64,000 nucleotides of DNA from Protopterus annectens (Eukaryota; Chordata; Ceratodontiformes; Protopteridae). Positions 11,025-22,294 of this stretch are shown here, in pieces. The stretch lies in NCBI RefSeq assembly GCF_019279795.1, contig NC_056740.1, positions 231,386,297 through 231,450,296 on the forward strand. The letters are read 5' to 3'. Numbering within the stretch: position 1 is the stretch's first letter; the number at the start of each line of letters is the position of its first letter. Under the pieces are notes generated by a model, which was not told where the DNA came from, made no database searches, and worked only from the letters and a program-made list of their open reading frames with translations. A program made the translations under genes and the position numbers.

Positions 11025-11544
11025 ACGAATTTATGCAACTTCAAGTTGTAGAATATGTTTGCTATATTGATGAATTAATGTTATGCTGCGATATTAATCG
11101 GGTCATAAAATTTGTGGATAATTTGCATACTAGTAAATGGGGTATTAAGTTTTTGTTAGAGGTATTTAAGGCAGTGGTAAATTTCTATGATGTAACACTA
11201 AATGTTGAACAGAAACAGTTTAAGACATCCCTGTATAGACAAAGGACATCCGCTAATAGTTTTCTTTATGCGGATAGTTGTCATCACCCCATTTCTTTAA
11301 ATTATTACCAATAGGGAAATTTATCTGATTAAAACCTAATGCTAACGGAAATGCTGAGTTAGCAGATGATTTAATTAAAATATTGAAAGCTCAAAGTTGT
11401 ACAGAGCATTTATTGGAAGAGACAAAGATTGTTTTATTTTTAGTGGAAACTCATAATGGGAAAATATAATTATTGCAGTAGTTCAGTGATCTTACTGAGA
11501 GGTTATTCTATGTATCAAAATACTCTTTTTCTCCAAGATATTTA

Positions 11545-11766
11545 TGGACATTATAGTGCTGCCGGTAGCACAGTTAGACATTGCCCGTTCGATTCTCAGT
11601 TAGAGCGTCTTCTGTGCAGCAACATGGGTGAATGGGCGTTCCTTCATTGAAGGTTGTGCGTTAGGCCCGGCAAGCCAGTACATAAAAATCTACTGCCAAT
11701 CAGTAGCGGACCGGAGTTCCATTGTGGCGACCCCTAACCGGGAAAAGCCGAAAGAGACAAATTAGG
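11545..11766 (+). mobile_element. tRNA-derived SINE, copy 1
   Basis: It begins GCTGCCGGTAGCACAGTTAG, which resembles a pol III A box, and has a B box GTTCGATTCTC. It ends GCGACCCCTAACCGGGAAAA followed by GCCGAAAGAGAC. A second copy is on the minus strand at 17905-18137. A weak target duplication may be present. It interrupts PLE-3. Confidence 0.8.
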
Positions 11767-12679
11767 GCATTTTATCTGATGAAAAGTTGAAATGAGTTCT
11801 TCCCAGGTATCGTGATTTTTTTCATATTCTGGAACACTTAATATTGGAGAGACTTTTATACAAAACGTCTGCTAATAATTTTAGAACCTTGGGCGTACTG
11901 TTTGGATGCATGTCATGCAATATGTCTGTTTATAGGATGAAAAAAATAATAATTAGTAGAAAAACACTGTTAGTCATTATTATAATTGTCCAAAATGGTG
12001 AGTAATTTATGGAATTTTGTGCAATTGTAATCCTCCACTCTGGTATATTGGCCAAACAAAAAGAAAACTGAAATTCAGGTTATAAAGATCATTTGTAAGA
12101 TGTTAGAAGTGAGAAAATGAATACAGAAGCATTACATACTCATGAATTACATAATAGGATTGTTACCTGTTTTTAGATTCCATGTTCTTGCATGTTTTAG
12201 TATTAGGTGGAAATAAACTAGTAGCATTAAATCAGTTTGAATTAAGGATGGTCGTTAAATTTGGGAACACCTGCACTCAAAGGTTTGAATACTGGAATTA
12301 ATGTGCAGTTTTGATTTGATTTAATTTGAGGTTTCTGTCATGGTTCCTTTAATTTTTAATTGATACTAAATGATTTGATGATGTAAGATTTATATAAAAA
12401 AGTATTTGGATGGTGCTCCATTTCACTACATAGAAGGCATGTTGCCAAGGCGCTAGGGGTATTGCATCTTTACAGTTAATTTCTTCCTGTCTTTGAGTGT
12501 GTTTTCTTTGCTTATTGGTAGTGTGTTAGTGATCTGATCACAACTGCCTGGTTATGGCATTTTGTGCGATGCATGCTTGAATAAGAGCATTTTCAAATTG
12601 CATGTAAATGCATGTACAGCTGTTTTTCTTTTATTGTAGATGTATTTGGAATATGATTCAAATATTTTTTGTTTATCAG

Positions 12680-12758
12680 GATGCTGGAGAATCAAGTGCA
12701 TCAAACTTGGCTACAAGACCAAAGCCTAAATCTGACAAAAAGTCATTACGAGGATCTG
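12680..12758 (+). CDS. Candidate internal coding exon of an unidentified host gene
   Basis: A pyrimidine-rich stretch and TTTATCAG acceptor end at 12679, and the GTAAGT donor starts at 12759. The 79 bases between are open in one frame and encode 26 residues, beginning DAGESSASNLATRPKPK and ending KSLRGS, with one base left over (phase 1). The composition (Ser, Lys, Pro-rich, hydrophilic) suggests a disordered region. The exon at 61799 begins in the matching phase. I do not recognise the protein. The flanking sequence is non-repeat, unlike most of the window. Evidence is splice signals and phase only. Confidence 0.6.
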
Positions 12759-13321
12759 GTAAGTATTACTTTTAAAAGCTAGCCGTTTGCATTTTGACAC
12801 CTGTCTGGGGACTTAATCATTTAGTCTCATTCACAGTTTTGGCTGAACTATAAACTACTGCCAAATTGAGCCTCATTTAGTCATTTGTTGGAGCTTCTTC
12901 TCCATAAACAGCATTCTGCATAGTCTGATGCCTTAGTCTGTGGTGGTATTGCAGTAGTGGCAGTATTGTGAATTCTGCTCCAGGATTTCTGCCTCAGTAC
13001 TTTTTTTACAGCTGTTTAAATTCCAGTTTTGCTGCTAGTCAAGTATTCTGCTTATTATGTACCTGCTTAAAGTTGCATTCCAGTGTCTTTCTGTTGACTT
13101 TTACGTTTTTCCCCTGTTCTTTGTGTCTGCCCTAGCCCTCACTGAGACATTAAGCTATTGTTTCTGAAATTCTAACAGTATTGGCTTTAGGAAGTCAGCT
13201 TCTTGCAGTTTGAATTTTTCACCAGCCCTCTCACTCTTTTTATGTTTTAAAAAAGCTGTGCCTGTGGCTTCTGTCACGTATGGTAATCTGACTTCAGAGT
13301 CCCTCCCTCCCTTCTTTCTCT
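12759..13321. other. Putative intron start, nothing recognised
   Basis: Non-coding sequence following the candidate donor. No repeat family recognised. Confidence 0.45.
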
Positions 13322-13333
13322 CATAGGTAGGTA

Positions 13334-15649
13334 CTAGGCTATCGGCCCAAGGGCCAAAGCAAGCCTAGCCAATAGTGTATTGGCTTTCACCACCCATGTA
13401 TTGTTAAGTTCCTGCCCCTCTATCAGCAGTGTCCCAGACATAATCCCAGGGGTGAATTTCCTATCACCCATCCACTTATCAAGGTTTTTCTTGAATAGTG
13501 CTAATGATGAGCTTTGCTTGACATGGATGGGAATTTTGTCCCAGAGCATGGGAAGTCTCTGGAACAAGAATCTATCCCTCCAGCATGTCCTATTTATTGT
13601 AGTGGTGAGGTTTAGGTCCCTAGAACGTGTAGCTTGGAGAGATTGGGATTTCTTCAAGTGGAGCATGTCCAGCAATTCCGGGTTTGACATGGCTTTGTAT
13701 GTCAGACAGAGGTCTCCTCGGAGTAAGCGGTATGCGACCGAGTAGAGTTTGAGTTTTTTGAGCTGGTCGACATAGTGCAATTGTTTGAGGCCAGTGATCC
13801 TCTTGGTGAGGCCTTCCTGTGGGGCCTCTCAAGTTGTTGCAGGTGTCTTGTGAGGTACATCCCAAACGGAGCATTGTATTCAATGAGGGTGTCTGATAAG
13901 TGATGAGTGGAGGGGAATGATGACTTCCTTATTTCTAGATGTAAACCCTTTTGTGATTGTGGGCCATGTAGAAAGATTTTCTGACCACTGTGGCAATATG
14001 ATTATCAAAGGAGAGGTTACTATCCACTTGGGTCCCAAGGTCTCATCACACTTTCTGTGTTAGGTGAACTTCCCCCTATTTTGGTAATTCATGGGTACCA
14101 TGTTTTTGTCAAAGGGGATAACAATGCACTTTTTGGCATTTAGTCTGAGGCCATGATTTTGACACCAGGTGTCAGTCTCGGTGAGGCCCTTTTGCAGGAT
14201 GTCTACGTCGGCAGGGGTATCGAAAATGCCACCCAGTTTGCAGTCATCTGCGAACCTGGTTAGCTATAGACCCTTGGGGTTCACTTTCACTTCAGAGAAG
14301 TATATACCGAGCAGGAGGCGTCCCAAGACTGAACCCTGGGGTAGTCCACGTGTCACTGGTTTGGAGTTGGATCTGAAGTCTGCGACTCTTACCATGTGGG
14401 TTCTGTCCATGAGCCAGTTGGCCACCCATCTCGTGACATAAGGGTTTATGTTAAGGTTGATGAGTTAATCTATGATTCCTGAATGAGGGATAGTGTCAAA
14501 GGCTTTAGTGAGGTCCAGGTAGGCTGTGTGGACCACCTTGCCCTCGTCTAAGGCCTTAACTGTTTCAAAGAAGTCTACCATGTTTAGGAGACATGACCTA
14601 CCTTTTACAAATCTGAATTTGGTAGCATCCAGAGTTTGGAGGTTACCAATGTCTTTGAGTTCCATGATGATACGCTTCATGGTCTTGCAGACCAGGCTTG
14701 TCAGGCTAATAGGTCTATAGTTCCTGGGGTCTGTGGTAGTTCCTCCTTTGTGGAGTGGGACAACTGTTGCTGTGCACCATTCTGTGGGCACATAGCCTGT
14801 TATGAGGCTGTAATTGAACATGGATTTTAGGTGGGGGGCTAGTTCATTTTGGAGTTCGTGTAAGACACAGCCTGGGATGTTGTTCTGGTCCCATGGATGC
14901 TGTGTTTTTGGCTTTAGAGAGTGCTGTTTTTACCTCTGTGTTTGTGATTGCCAGGGCTCTACAACTATCTGGTATAGTTATAGACCCTTTGGGGGTTGAG
15001 GGGGGGGAGTAAAGTTTACACTGAGCCTATCTGCCAATATGTTGGCAATATCAGTTGGCTCTGTATATTTTGTACCGTTCTGTTGTAGCTCGGTGCAGAT
15101 CTGGGTGTTGCCATGGAGATTCTTGACATAGCTAAAGAATGCCTTGTGGTTGTCTTTGGAATCCCTGGCAATTTTTCTTTCAAAATTAGCTTTGGCGGAT
15201 TTTATGAGAGATCTTAGTTTCTTACTGAGGCCCGTCATTGAGTTCCTCCATACCTGGGATTTTACTCTCTTTTGCAACAGTTTCTTCCTTCTATTGTAGA
15301 GTTTGTTAATGGCAGGGGACCAGCAGATTGGCTTTCTTTTTTTTGGAGGATACCGTCTTGATTTTATTGGGGGATAAGCACAATCCATGCACTCATGCAG
15401 GTGCTTGTAGAGTGCCTTTGTGTAGGATTCAGCAGTCGTGACTGTATTGACTGTGTTATCCGTTTGCAGGGGCATCGTGAATTTAGTCACATCAGTTTTG
15501 AGAAGCGTGAAGTTCGCTTTGGAAAAATTTTTTACGATGGTTTCCTTGTGTGAGGGTGGGGTCAGGATGTGGATATCTAAGGTGATTAGTTTATGGTTTG
15601 ATCTAACGAGCAAGGAGTTGATCTCGGATGTTGAGCACCGGTCACCCAT
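13334..15649 (-). pseudogene. CR1 reverse transcriptase and C-terminal domain
   Basis: The 15649-14978 ORF covers the end of the endonuclease and the linker. The 14821-14465 ORF carries VVPLHKGGTTTDPRNYRP and AYLDLTKAFDTIPHSGI. Further along the minus strand are GLPQGSVLG and the catalytic FADDCKL near 14245. The C-terminal region ends at 13334 with RGDLCLTYKAM, NRTCWRDRFLFQRLP and SLALFKKNLDKWMG, typical of CR1-like LINEs. Stops and frame changes break it into at least three pieces. Confidence 0.82.
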
Positions 15650-16255
15650 GTTGGTAATGACCAGGTCCAGAATATTGTTGCTCCTGGTGGGGGTGTTGAC
15701 AGGTTGATCCAGGGCGTTCGAGTTTATAAATTCCAGAAATCGTTGAGCAAGGGGATTAGTACAAGAGTAGTTTCCCTAGTTTATGTGAGGGTAGTTGAAA
15801 TCGCCCATTTTTATGGTATTTGGTTGGACTCTTATTTTTTCCAATATCCCCAGGAATGAGGAGTGAGCGTCCTGGGTCATGGTGGGGAATCTATAACAAG
15901 CTACAATTTGGAATGCATTTTTGCCCTGGGTTAGTTGCACTTGGATGATTTCAGAGGCGTCGTGTTTTGTGACTAGCCTGGAGGTGTGGATGTCCTTGAT
16001 GAATATGGATACACCTCCGCTCTTCGTGTTTCAGTCTGGGTTTTGTGGCCGAAATGTGTTGTATGAATTATATACTGGTAGTGCTGGGATGCTCTCGGGA
16101 GCCTTGAACCAGGTCTCAGTCACTGCACAGATATCGATGTTCTCCAGTTTGAGGACTGCCTTGAGTGAGTGCATTTTGAGGTGTAGACTCCTAGTATTGA
16201 GTAACATTGCCCTCAGTTTTTTGTTACCTGTAGCTCTTATGGTGGTGGGTTTGTT
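15590..16255 (-). pseudogene. CR1 endonuclease domain
   Basis: Apurinic-type nuclease that would nick the target. Minus-strand motifs in order are LRAMLLNTRSLHLKMHSL, the catalytic AVTETWFK, GGVSIFIKD, IVACYRFP, MGDFNYPHIN and, at the end, SNHKLITLDIHI. The last would be SDHxxI in an active enzyme, so the catalytic Asp has become Asn. A stop follows the GDFNYPHIN block, and another stop precedes the GGVSIFIK block. The chain continues into the RT linker below 15649. Confidence 0.8.
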
Positions 16256-16257
16256 TT

Positions 16258-16440
16258 TTGAGCCTTGCCTAAAATAGTCACTATAGGGGCAGCAAGAGCC
16301 TTGGCCAATATCCTGAATCCCAGGGGTGATAGGTGCAGGCCATCTCTGGCGAAGCATCGTGGCCTGTCATCTCAGGCAGACAAATCCTGGATCCCCTTTG
16401 AATGACACCAGAAGCTTAGCCAGTTGTTGTAAGCTGTTTA
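16258..16440 (-). pseudogene. CR1 ORF1, C-terminal esterase-like block
   Basis: Minus-strand translation gives NNWLSFWCHSKGIQ, a stop, and then RPRCFARDGLHLSPLGFRI. The DGLHLSxxG block with its catalytic-type Asp and His is the C-terminal motif of the SGNH esterase domain in CR1/L2 ORF1 proteins. Only this end is preserved. I infer the 5' part of ORF1 is truncated. Confidence 0.65.
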
Positions 16441-16960
16441 CTTTTCCCACCCATTATTTTCTAGGTATCCATAATACTAAGTGCCCACCCAGCAGACCAG
16501 TATTGCTCTTGAGTAAGTAGTACAATTTGTCTCCTGCTCATTTTCCCAGAGCTCCTATCTGCTTGGCACCCTTGCCACACTCTTGAGTGGGTCCAGAATT
16601 TATCCTGCTCAATCCGTAGCAGTTAGTTATTTTATTATTTTAATCTTCCATTAACTTGCTCCATCCTTGGCAGATGAGAGATTTATTTTATTTTATTTTA
16701 TTGTTTTGCACTTCATTTAACTGTTTTAGAGTGCTACTGCTTTATTTTTTGCTTTGTTGATTTTCCCTTGAAATTCCCATATCCAGGTAGTTTAAGTTGT
16801 TTTGTTTTAGCATTACACTCTCAAGCAATCTTTTTCGTTGTTTTTACATGAAGAGGTCAGCAGTGCCCTGTACAGACAAACTGTTAGGTAGTACATTTTA
16901 TGTATAAAACTACCCTTAGAACTGAAACCTGTAATTTAATGTGGGTAAAACAAAACCATT
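16441..16960. other. Non-coding, nothing recognised
   Basis: T-rich intron-like sequence upstream of the CR1 5' end. Confidence 0.45.
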
Positions 16961-17780
16961 GTATTGACAACACACCCCTTAGAGTTGACCCAGTAGTCTG
17001 GGACACACATAGGTAGTAATCTAGGCTTTGATCACCACGTGTCTACAGTGGTGAGGAAATCATTCTATGTTGCACAACTTATAAAAAAGGTATGGCATCC
17101 AAGTCCAAGGAAGTCAGTGTTCCACTGTATTTGGCATTCACCAGACCTATCATTGTGTACAGTGCCCCCTTTGGTATGTACCTAACCAGGCATATCCAAC
17201 ACCTGGAACTTCCACAGAGATTCCTCACTAAAAGAATACGCCCTGTATTATGTAATATGTCCTATGCAGACCGCCTCAAGGCCCTATCCCTGTAGTCTGT
17301 CTCTTACAGGCTTTTGAGGGGAGATCTATGCCTGGCATACAGGGCATTGTCAGACCCCACACTGATGGACCTCCTACACATCCACAAAACAAACAGCACC
17401 AGACCTACCTGTTCTAAACACTTAAACCTTACCTGTGATATGAATAGAACCTGCTGGAGAGAGAGAGGTATGTATCCCAGAGACTACCCCATCTATGGAA
17501 CAGGCTGCCCATCCATGTGAAGCAGAGTTCCTCCCTAACCCAATTCAAGTGCAGCTTGGACAATTGGATGGGAGACGAGAAATTCATCTCTGGTTTGGCA
17601 CCTCTGTCTCTAATGGACACACGTAACCTATAAATGGTTCATCTCCCAGGCCCATGCTTACACTTATCAGAGGCATCAGAACTTGTCAGAGATTTGGAAT
17701 GCATGGCTAAGCTTAAAAAGGCCCTTGTGGTCGTTAGCCTAGTAAACACATATGAACCTATTGTGCAGATACAAGCTTAG
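16960..17780 (+). pseudogene. CR1 fragment b: RT C-terminal region
   Basis: Plus-strand remnant of the same CR1 group. It encodes LAFTRPIIVYSAPFGMYL, RFLTKRIRPVLCNMSYADRL, LRGDLCLAYRALSDPTLMDL and MNRTCWRERGM. These align with the C-terminal part of the CR1 at 13334-13780. One stop at 17293 and a frame change near 17470 break it. It ends before the SINE at 17905. Confidence 0.8.
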
Positions 17781-17904
17781 AGCAGCTAGTTTGCATGTTA
17801 AACAGCGCTACTATCAAATCTTTACACAATCTAATGTAGTCTAGTACCAGACCTTAGAGACCACCGTAGGAGACCTCTGCATATCACAGTCCATAGTCTA
17901 CAGT

Positions 17905-18137
17905 TGTTGTTGTGTCTTTCAGCTTTTCCCGGTTAGGGGTCGTCACAGCGGAACTCCAGTCCGCTAATGATTGGCAGTAGATTTTTACGTGCCGAGTTGC
18001 CAGCCCTGATGCACAACCTTCAATGAAGGTACGCCCATTCACGCATGTCTCCACACAGAAGACGCTCTAGCTGAGAATCGAACAGGACAACGTCTTACTG
18101 TGAGGCGACTACGCTACTGCAGCACCACCACTGCAGT
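17905..18137 (-). mobile_element. tRNA-derived SINE, copy 2, with target duplication
   Basis: On the minus strand it has a GTTCGATTCTC B box and ends CGACCCCTAACCGGGAAAAG followed by a CAA-rich tail, as in copy 1. It is flanked by a 19-base direct repeat with one mismatch (17886-17904 and 18138-18156, ACAGTCCATAGYCTACAGT). That shows insertion by target-primed reverse transcription. Confidence 0.9.
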
Positions 18138-18289
18138 ACAGTCCATAGCCTACAGTATGCCATACAGGTCCGGTCAGCATGGATATACAATTTCCAAATG
18201 TTTGTGTAGGCAGCTTGGTAGATATGGGTATCCTAAGACAATATAGCAGTTGTTTCATGTTCACAAACATTTAATCCTTAAAGAAACAG

Positions 18290-18870
18290 ATAGGGACTAA
18301 AGGTGGAGGAGTCCTCATCTACATTAGCATCAAGTATACCCCTAGTTTGGTTAAATAGGGTGATGCCTTGGAGTTTATCCATGTGGAAATTACTTTTGAC
18401 AAAGTCCCATACCATATCCTAGCAAACTGTCACCCCCTATGTCCCAAGAATCCCATAACTCATAACTAGACGTATTAGAAACACTCCCCATTAAACCAAA
18501 TACCTTGTTCATGGGATACTTTACCTACCCCTCCATAGACTGGAAAACGCACAGTGACTCAAAATTGCAGGTACAATGATTCCTGGACTTTAACACAAAC
18601 ACCCTTGACCAGATGGAGCGTACACCCACCAGAGGCGCAAACATACTGGACCCTGATACTCCCCAATATGGGAGAGTGCTGCACACCCCCAATTGTTACA
18701 TCCTCACTGGCAAGGTTGGACGACAGAGTTGTCTCCTTTGAAATAAAATTCAACTTAACTCCAGCAAACCCTGTAATAGTTAAGAGCTATTCTAAAACAA
18801 ACTACATGCTGTTGAGCAATAGTTTGTCAAAATTAAATGTCCCACCTAACTCAGTTTACCACTTTTAATT
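18290..18870 (+). pseudogene. CR1 fragment c: endonuclease region
   Basis: Plus-strand fragment reading GGGVLIYISIKYTPSLV, ALEFIHVEITFDKVPYHI and, further on, SLARLDDRVVSFEIKFNL before VIVKSYSKTNYMLLSNSL. These match the middle and end of the CR1 endonuclease at 15590-16255. It has several stops. It is separate from fragment b because the order of domains is reversed. Confidence 0.7.
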
Positions 18871-19750
18871 TTTTCCCATCATTTATAAAGCCAGAGTTTA
18901 TAGGAAGTACTTTATAACTAAATATGTTTTTGTTTTAGATATGTTGAGATGTAAGGATTTTTTTTCTAGCCAGGTTTGGAAAATTGTAGGTATATTGTAG
19001 TGTAGTTTATAGTGGGTGTGGCACAGTTAAGCAAAAATGCATTATACTACTGCAATTCCACACACAACTGAATGTCCAGAACTGTTTTTGAAAGTCACTT
19101 TTAAGTACTCATTGAAGGAGGGCAGAAACACTTTCTCCTATTCACTGCTGTATGCCCTTTTCACCCCATTACTTATCAGGTGTGTGGTCAATGAAGGGAA
19201 ATTCTCCTACTGCAATTTTCACTGTCTTTCGGCTTATAGTCCAAAGATTGTACAAATGCCAACATTCACACTGCAACTTTCACAATTGCCCTGCTACCAT
19301 TTATACTTTCTTTGTAGGTCGTATATAAAAACAGAAGGTTCAGACTTGTCAGTACCCCGAAAATAGAATGAAATGCCACATCATCTCCCACATATCACTA
19401 AGGTAGAACACAGATTAAACACTGATCTGTGAGGCACCATTGTGACTTTCATGGATGGGAGTGAGACTGAATTTCCATCTTTCCATCTTATTATTTAGTA
19501 TGTGTCCTGCAGGTAACTGTAGAACTGTCCATGCATGGTTGGGAGAAGCGTAGCTGGTTCAACCTGCACCCTGGGCTGCTACTCTGAACCAGTGTCCCAC
19601 CGCTTCAGCTGTTCAAGTGAAGAGCAAAAAAAAAAAACAGTCCTTCTACTGGAACACCAATCAGGTGGCCAGATGCATGACATGCCACCCACCCCCACCC
19701 CAGCCATTCAGGTCCCATTTCTGTGCCCCATCTCCAACCTTTCCTCATCA
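18871..19750. other. Non-coding, nothing recognised
   Basis: No gene or repeat recognised apart from a short poly-A run near 19627. Confidence 0.45.
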
Positions 19751-19756
19751 TATTTT

Positions 19757-20012
19757 ATAGCAAACTTGCTACAGTTTATACCCTGCCTGCATGAAGCACT
19801 ACTGCCCTCATGTTTTAGCTAAAAAAAGTCTTATTTTTAAACTGTACCAAACTTATTGCTACAGATATAGCAAACAGATGCTACTGTTTATAGCCTGCCT
19901 ACATGGAGTGCTACAGTGCTCATGTTTTAGTAAAAAAAAAATGACTATGTAAATTGTAGCAAACTACTTGCTACAGTTTAGACCACACATGATTTACTGT
20001 AGTGCTCAGGTT
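19757..20012. repeat. Degenerate minisatellite, roughly 100-bp unit, about 2.5 copies
   Basis: The theme GCAAACTTGCTACAGTTTA, then CCTGCCTGCATG, then CTCATGTTTTAG followed by an A run, occurs at about 19769, 19870 and partly at 19960. Confidence 0.6.
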
Positions 20013-20289
20013 TGACTCCTTAAGTGCTATGCCTCATGGTGTGGTTTTCTTCAGGTGCTAGAATATGTAGATTTTTCTTCTGTTGCCAGCATGAAAACTC
20101 GCAGTACAATGGTCACTCAAATGACTTGAGCAGCAGTGTCTGCTGCTTATCATCCCTGTGGTGGAAAATGGTAAAGGACTTTGTATATTCTTCAGAGTTT
20201 ATTTCTTCTTTCTACCGTAACAGGGATCACAACATTGATAACTTTAGGGATCCCATGCATGGGATAAAGCATTTAGGAGCTGTTTATTA

Positions 20290-21827
20290 GGGGCAGTCCT
20301 GGGGTAACTTTTCTGTTTCCAATCCACAGATCCAAGTTGTGCTTGTATATGTATCTTCTACAAGCTATACCTGTCCCTCCAAACTGTTCTGTTAATGTTG
20401 AAGAAGAGGTTTAGATCCCTAGACCAAGTATTTCTGGTACAGTTTGACTTGCTGATGTGCATCCAATTCATCAGTAATGGATCAGAGGATGCCTTGTATG
20501 CCAGACACAGGGCACATCTTAGCAGTCTGTGGGATACAGAGTATAGTGGCATGGCCTTAAGTCGGTCCATGTAGGACATATTGTTTAGGCCTTGTATCCT
20601 TTTAGTAAAGTATGTCTGCAGGCTTTCCAGTTGCTGCTTGTGTCTCGACAGATGCATGCCAAAGGAGACATTATATTCAATGATTGGTCTAATGGGGGCT
20701 GAGTAAAGGGGAATGATGCCATCCTTAGATTTAAACACAGTCCTTTTTTTATAAGCTGTGCAATGTAGAAGGATTTTTTTTACAACAGTGGACATATGTT
20801 AATCAAAAGTTAGGTCACTGTCAACATAGTTCCCAAATCCTGAACAACTGGGTCAACTCTTAGGGGGCATATTGTCAATATGGTAGATCCCTGGGATATT
20901 TAACTTCCCAAATGATAAAATATTGCATTTTTGCCATTTAGTTTGTCCATGATTTTGGCACCGGTTATTTATTTGGGATAAACCTTCCTGTAGGATGGTT
21001 AAGTTATTTGGGGATTCAGTGACTATTCCTAGCTTGCAGTCTTCTGCAGACACTTAGTAAGCCAGAACTCTTTGTTATTGGCATTTACTTCAGAAGTGTA
21101 GATGCCAAACAGGACAGGTTCCACCTCTGCACTCGAGGGGACTCCACTGGTCTCTTTGTGGAGATATCTTTTCTTATTTTGATTTCCTGCATCCTTTCTG
21201 TGAGTCAGTTGACAATCCTGTGGGTGACAATAGGTGTTGATTTGCAGCTTATTTAACGTTTCTACTATGTCTGAGTGGGGAATTGTGTCAGAAGCTTTGA
21301 CCAGGATGAGGTATGCATATACTGTTTGCCTTCATCCATTGCTTTAGTGACCTTTTCAAAAAAAAAATCCACCAGGTTAAGTAAACCTGACCTGCCCTTG
21401 GAGGTTCCCTATACCCTGACTGATTAGCATACCTTGCAACTGTACAGGTTTTTGCAGAATGTCCAGATTTTTGCCTCATATTTTTGGTGCGTTACCCTAA
21501 AATCTGTCCCTTTCCGGCAAATAGATGAGGATTGAGGTCATTAAATAATAACAAACATTTGAGTTTAAGACTCCACATCCTTAGGTTTTGCATTAGCATG
21601 AATTTTCCTATTATTCTATCAACTTTGAGTTTGTAAGGGAAATATTTAAAATCTGTCCCTATTTGTCCTCCCATCATTTTAGGCTCTGTCCAGATTTTTT
21701 GCTCTAAGAAGTTGAGAGGTATGCTGATTAGTTCCATTATAAGTCTTCCCATGACTCTGCATATGAGGCTGATCAGATTTATGGGTCTGTGGAAGTTCCT
21801 CTCTCTTGCATGGAATGATTGTAGCTA
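20290..21827 (-). pseudogene. CR1 copy d, 3' half: RT and C-terminal region
   Basis: Minus-strand CR1 RT. The ORF at 20795-20358 contains PLYSAPIRPIIEYNVSFGMH, YFTKRIQGLNNMSYMDRL and LLRCALCLAYKASSDPLL. Higher up are LLNLVDFF- and KAMDEGK-like blocks near 21330 and LISLICRVMGRLIMELIS near 21740. The frame then meets the left end of DIRS-B at 21828, and the LINE resumes at about 27895. It is also split by a short TIR element at 21427-21724. Confidence 0.8.
21427..21724. mobile_element. Short TIR element (MITE-like), copy 2
   Basis: Left end GCATACCTTGCAAC and right end GTTGAGAGGTATGC are inverted. TGATTA occurs immediately outside both ends as a target duplication. LINE coding is continuous across it once removed. 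It belongs with the element at 7056-7365. Confidence 0.75.
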
Positions 21828-21990
21828 ATGTCCTTTTATATCACTATTTCAATATTCTAAGCAGAGGGGATCTCCCATCCAGGGCAGCCTGACAGTCAGT
21901 ATACAAAAGCCTAATGATCTTGTATTCACCATATGTCACACTTATGCTCCCCACACAGAACGTAGGGCATATAACGACGTATGGATGCAA
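21828..21990 (+). repeat. DIRS-B left inverted terminal repeat
   Basis: Aligns imperfectly with the reverse complement of the region 27690-27830. Similarity includes ATGTCCTTTT, GGGATCTCCC, TATACAAAAGCC and CACAGAAC. Confidence 0.7.
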
Positions 21991-22198
21991 CTACCTGGTA
22001 CCAGTTTGAACACCATTATTGTTGGTCTGAACACCTTGCTGCTGTACTTGGCTGCCAGATAAGTGCCCTCTTTGGGTTGTTTTTCCTTTTTCTTTTCTTG
22101 GTCTTGTATTTTATTTTGCTGCTTATAGTTCATGACATCCATGAAGAGAAAATGTCAATTTGGAATGCAGATTCCCCATAAGGGTCATAATGAACAGT

Positions 22199-22268
22199 AA
22201 ACCAAAAGCCAAGGAAAAGAACAGGAGACCACAGTAAAAAATATTTAATACCACTAAGCGCTTTCGTC
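22199..22268 (-). repeat. PLE-2 left terminal repeat (inverted)
   Basis: Reverse complement of the right arm. Shared blocks include ACCACTAAGCGCTTTCGTC and AAAAAATATTTA. Confidence 0.85.
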
Positions 22269-22294
22269 AATAAGGGAATTACAACCACTATTTA

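Larger units (their letters stand above)
9700..12320 (+). pseudogene. PLE-3 reverse transcriptase and GIY-YIG endonuclease (fragments)
   Basis: The first block reads APAYANIFMPEFERM at about 9750-9800, the Penelope RT block before the catalytic site. The second begins CYIDELMLC (the YIDD box with one D replaced by E), then continues FYDVTLNVEQKQFKTSLYR and ANSFLYADSCHHP, all characteristic of Penelope RTs. After the SINE come WYIGQTKRKLKFR at about 12040, the GIY-YIG nuclease signature, and further decayed sequence. Stops are frequent. The active-site change and the insertions show a long-dead copy. Confidence 0.75.
9690..12330 (+). mobile_element. PLE-3, decayed Penelope-like element split by an RTE LINE and a SINE
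   Basis: Penelope coding is recognisable in three blocks: before 9795, at 11033-11545, and at about 11770-12320. Between them are the (TA)n/RTE insertion (9796-11024) and a SINE (11545-11766). No terminal repeats were identified, so the limits are approximate. Confidence 0.7.
13325..16440 (-). mobile_element. CR1-type LINE, nearly complete at the ORF2 level, minus strand
   Basis: On the minus strand from 16440 to 13325 it carries the end of an ORF1 with an esterase signature, then endonuclease, reverse transcriptase and a short 3' UTR. The 3' end reads TAGTACCTACCTATGA. The related fragment at 32822 ends in ACCTATGATCC, close to the CCTATGAT-type tails of CR1 LINEs. Interrupting stops and frameshifts are spread through it. 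Confidence 0.85.

Noticed and set aside
11545-11766. tRNA gene, from the A and B box-like motifs
   Set aside because: It has no cloverleaf-consistent acceptor stem and has a LINE-type 3' tail; a second copy with target duplication shows it is a SINE.
14169-16357. Plus-strand ORFs across the CR1 region
   Set aside because: The minus strand carries the endonuclease and RT motifs; the plus-strand frames are shadows.
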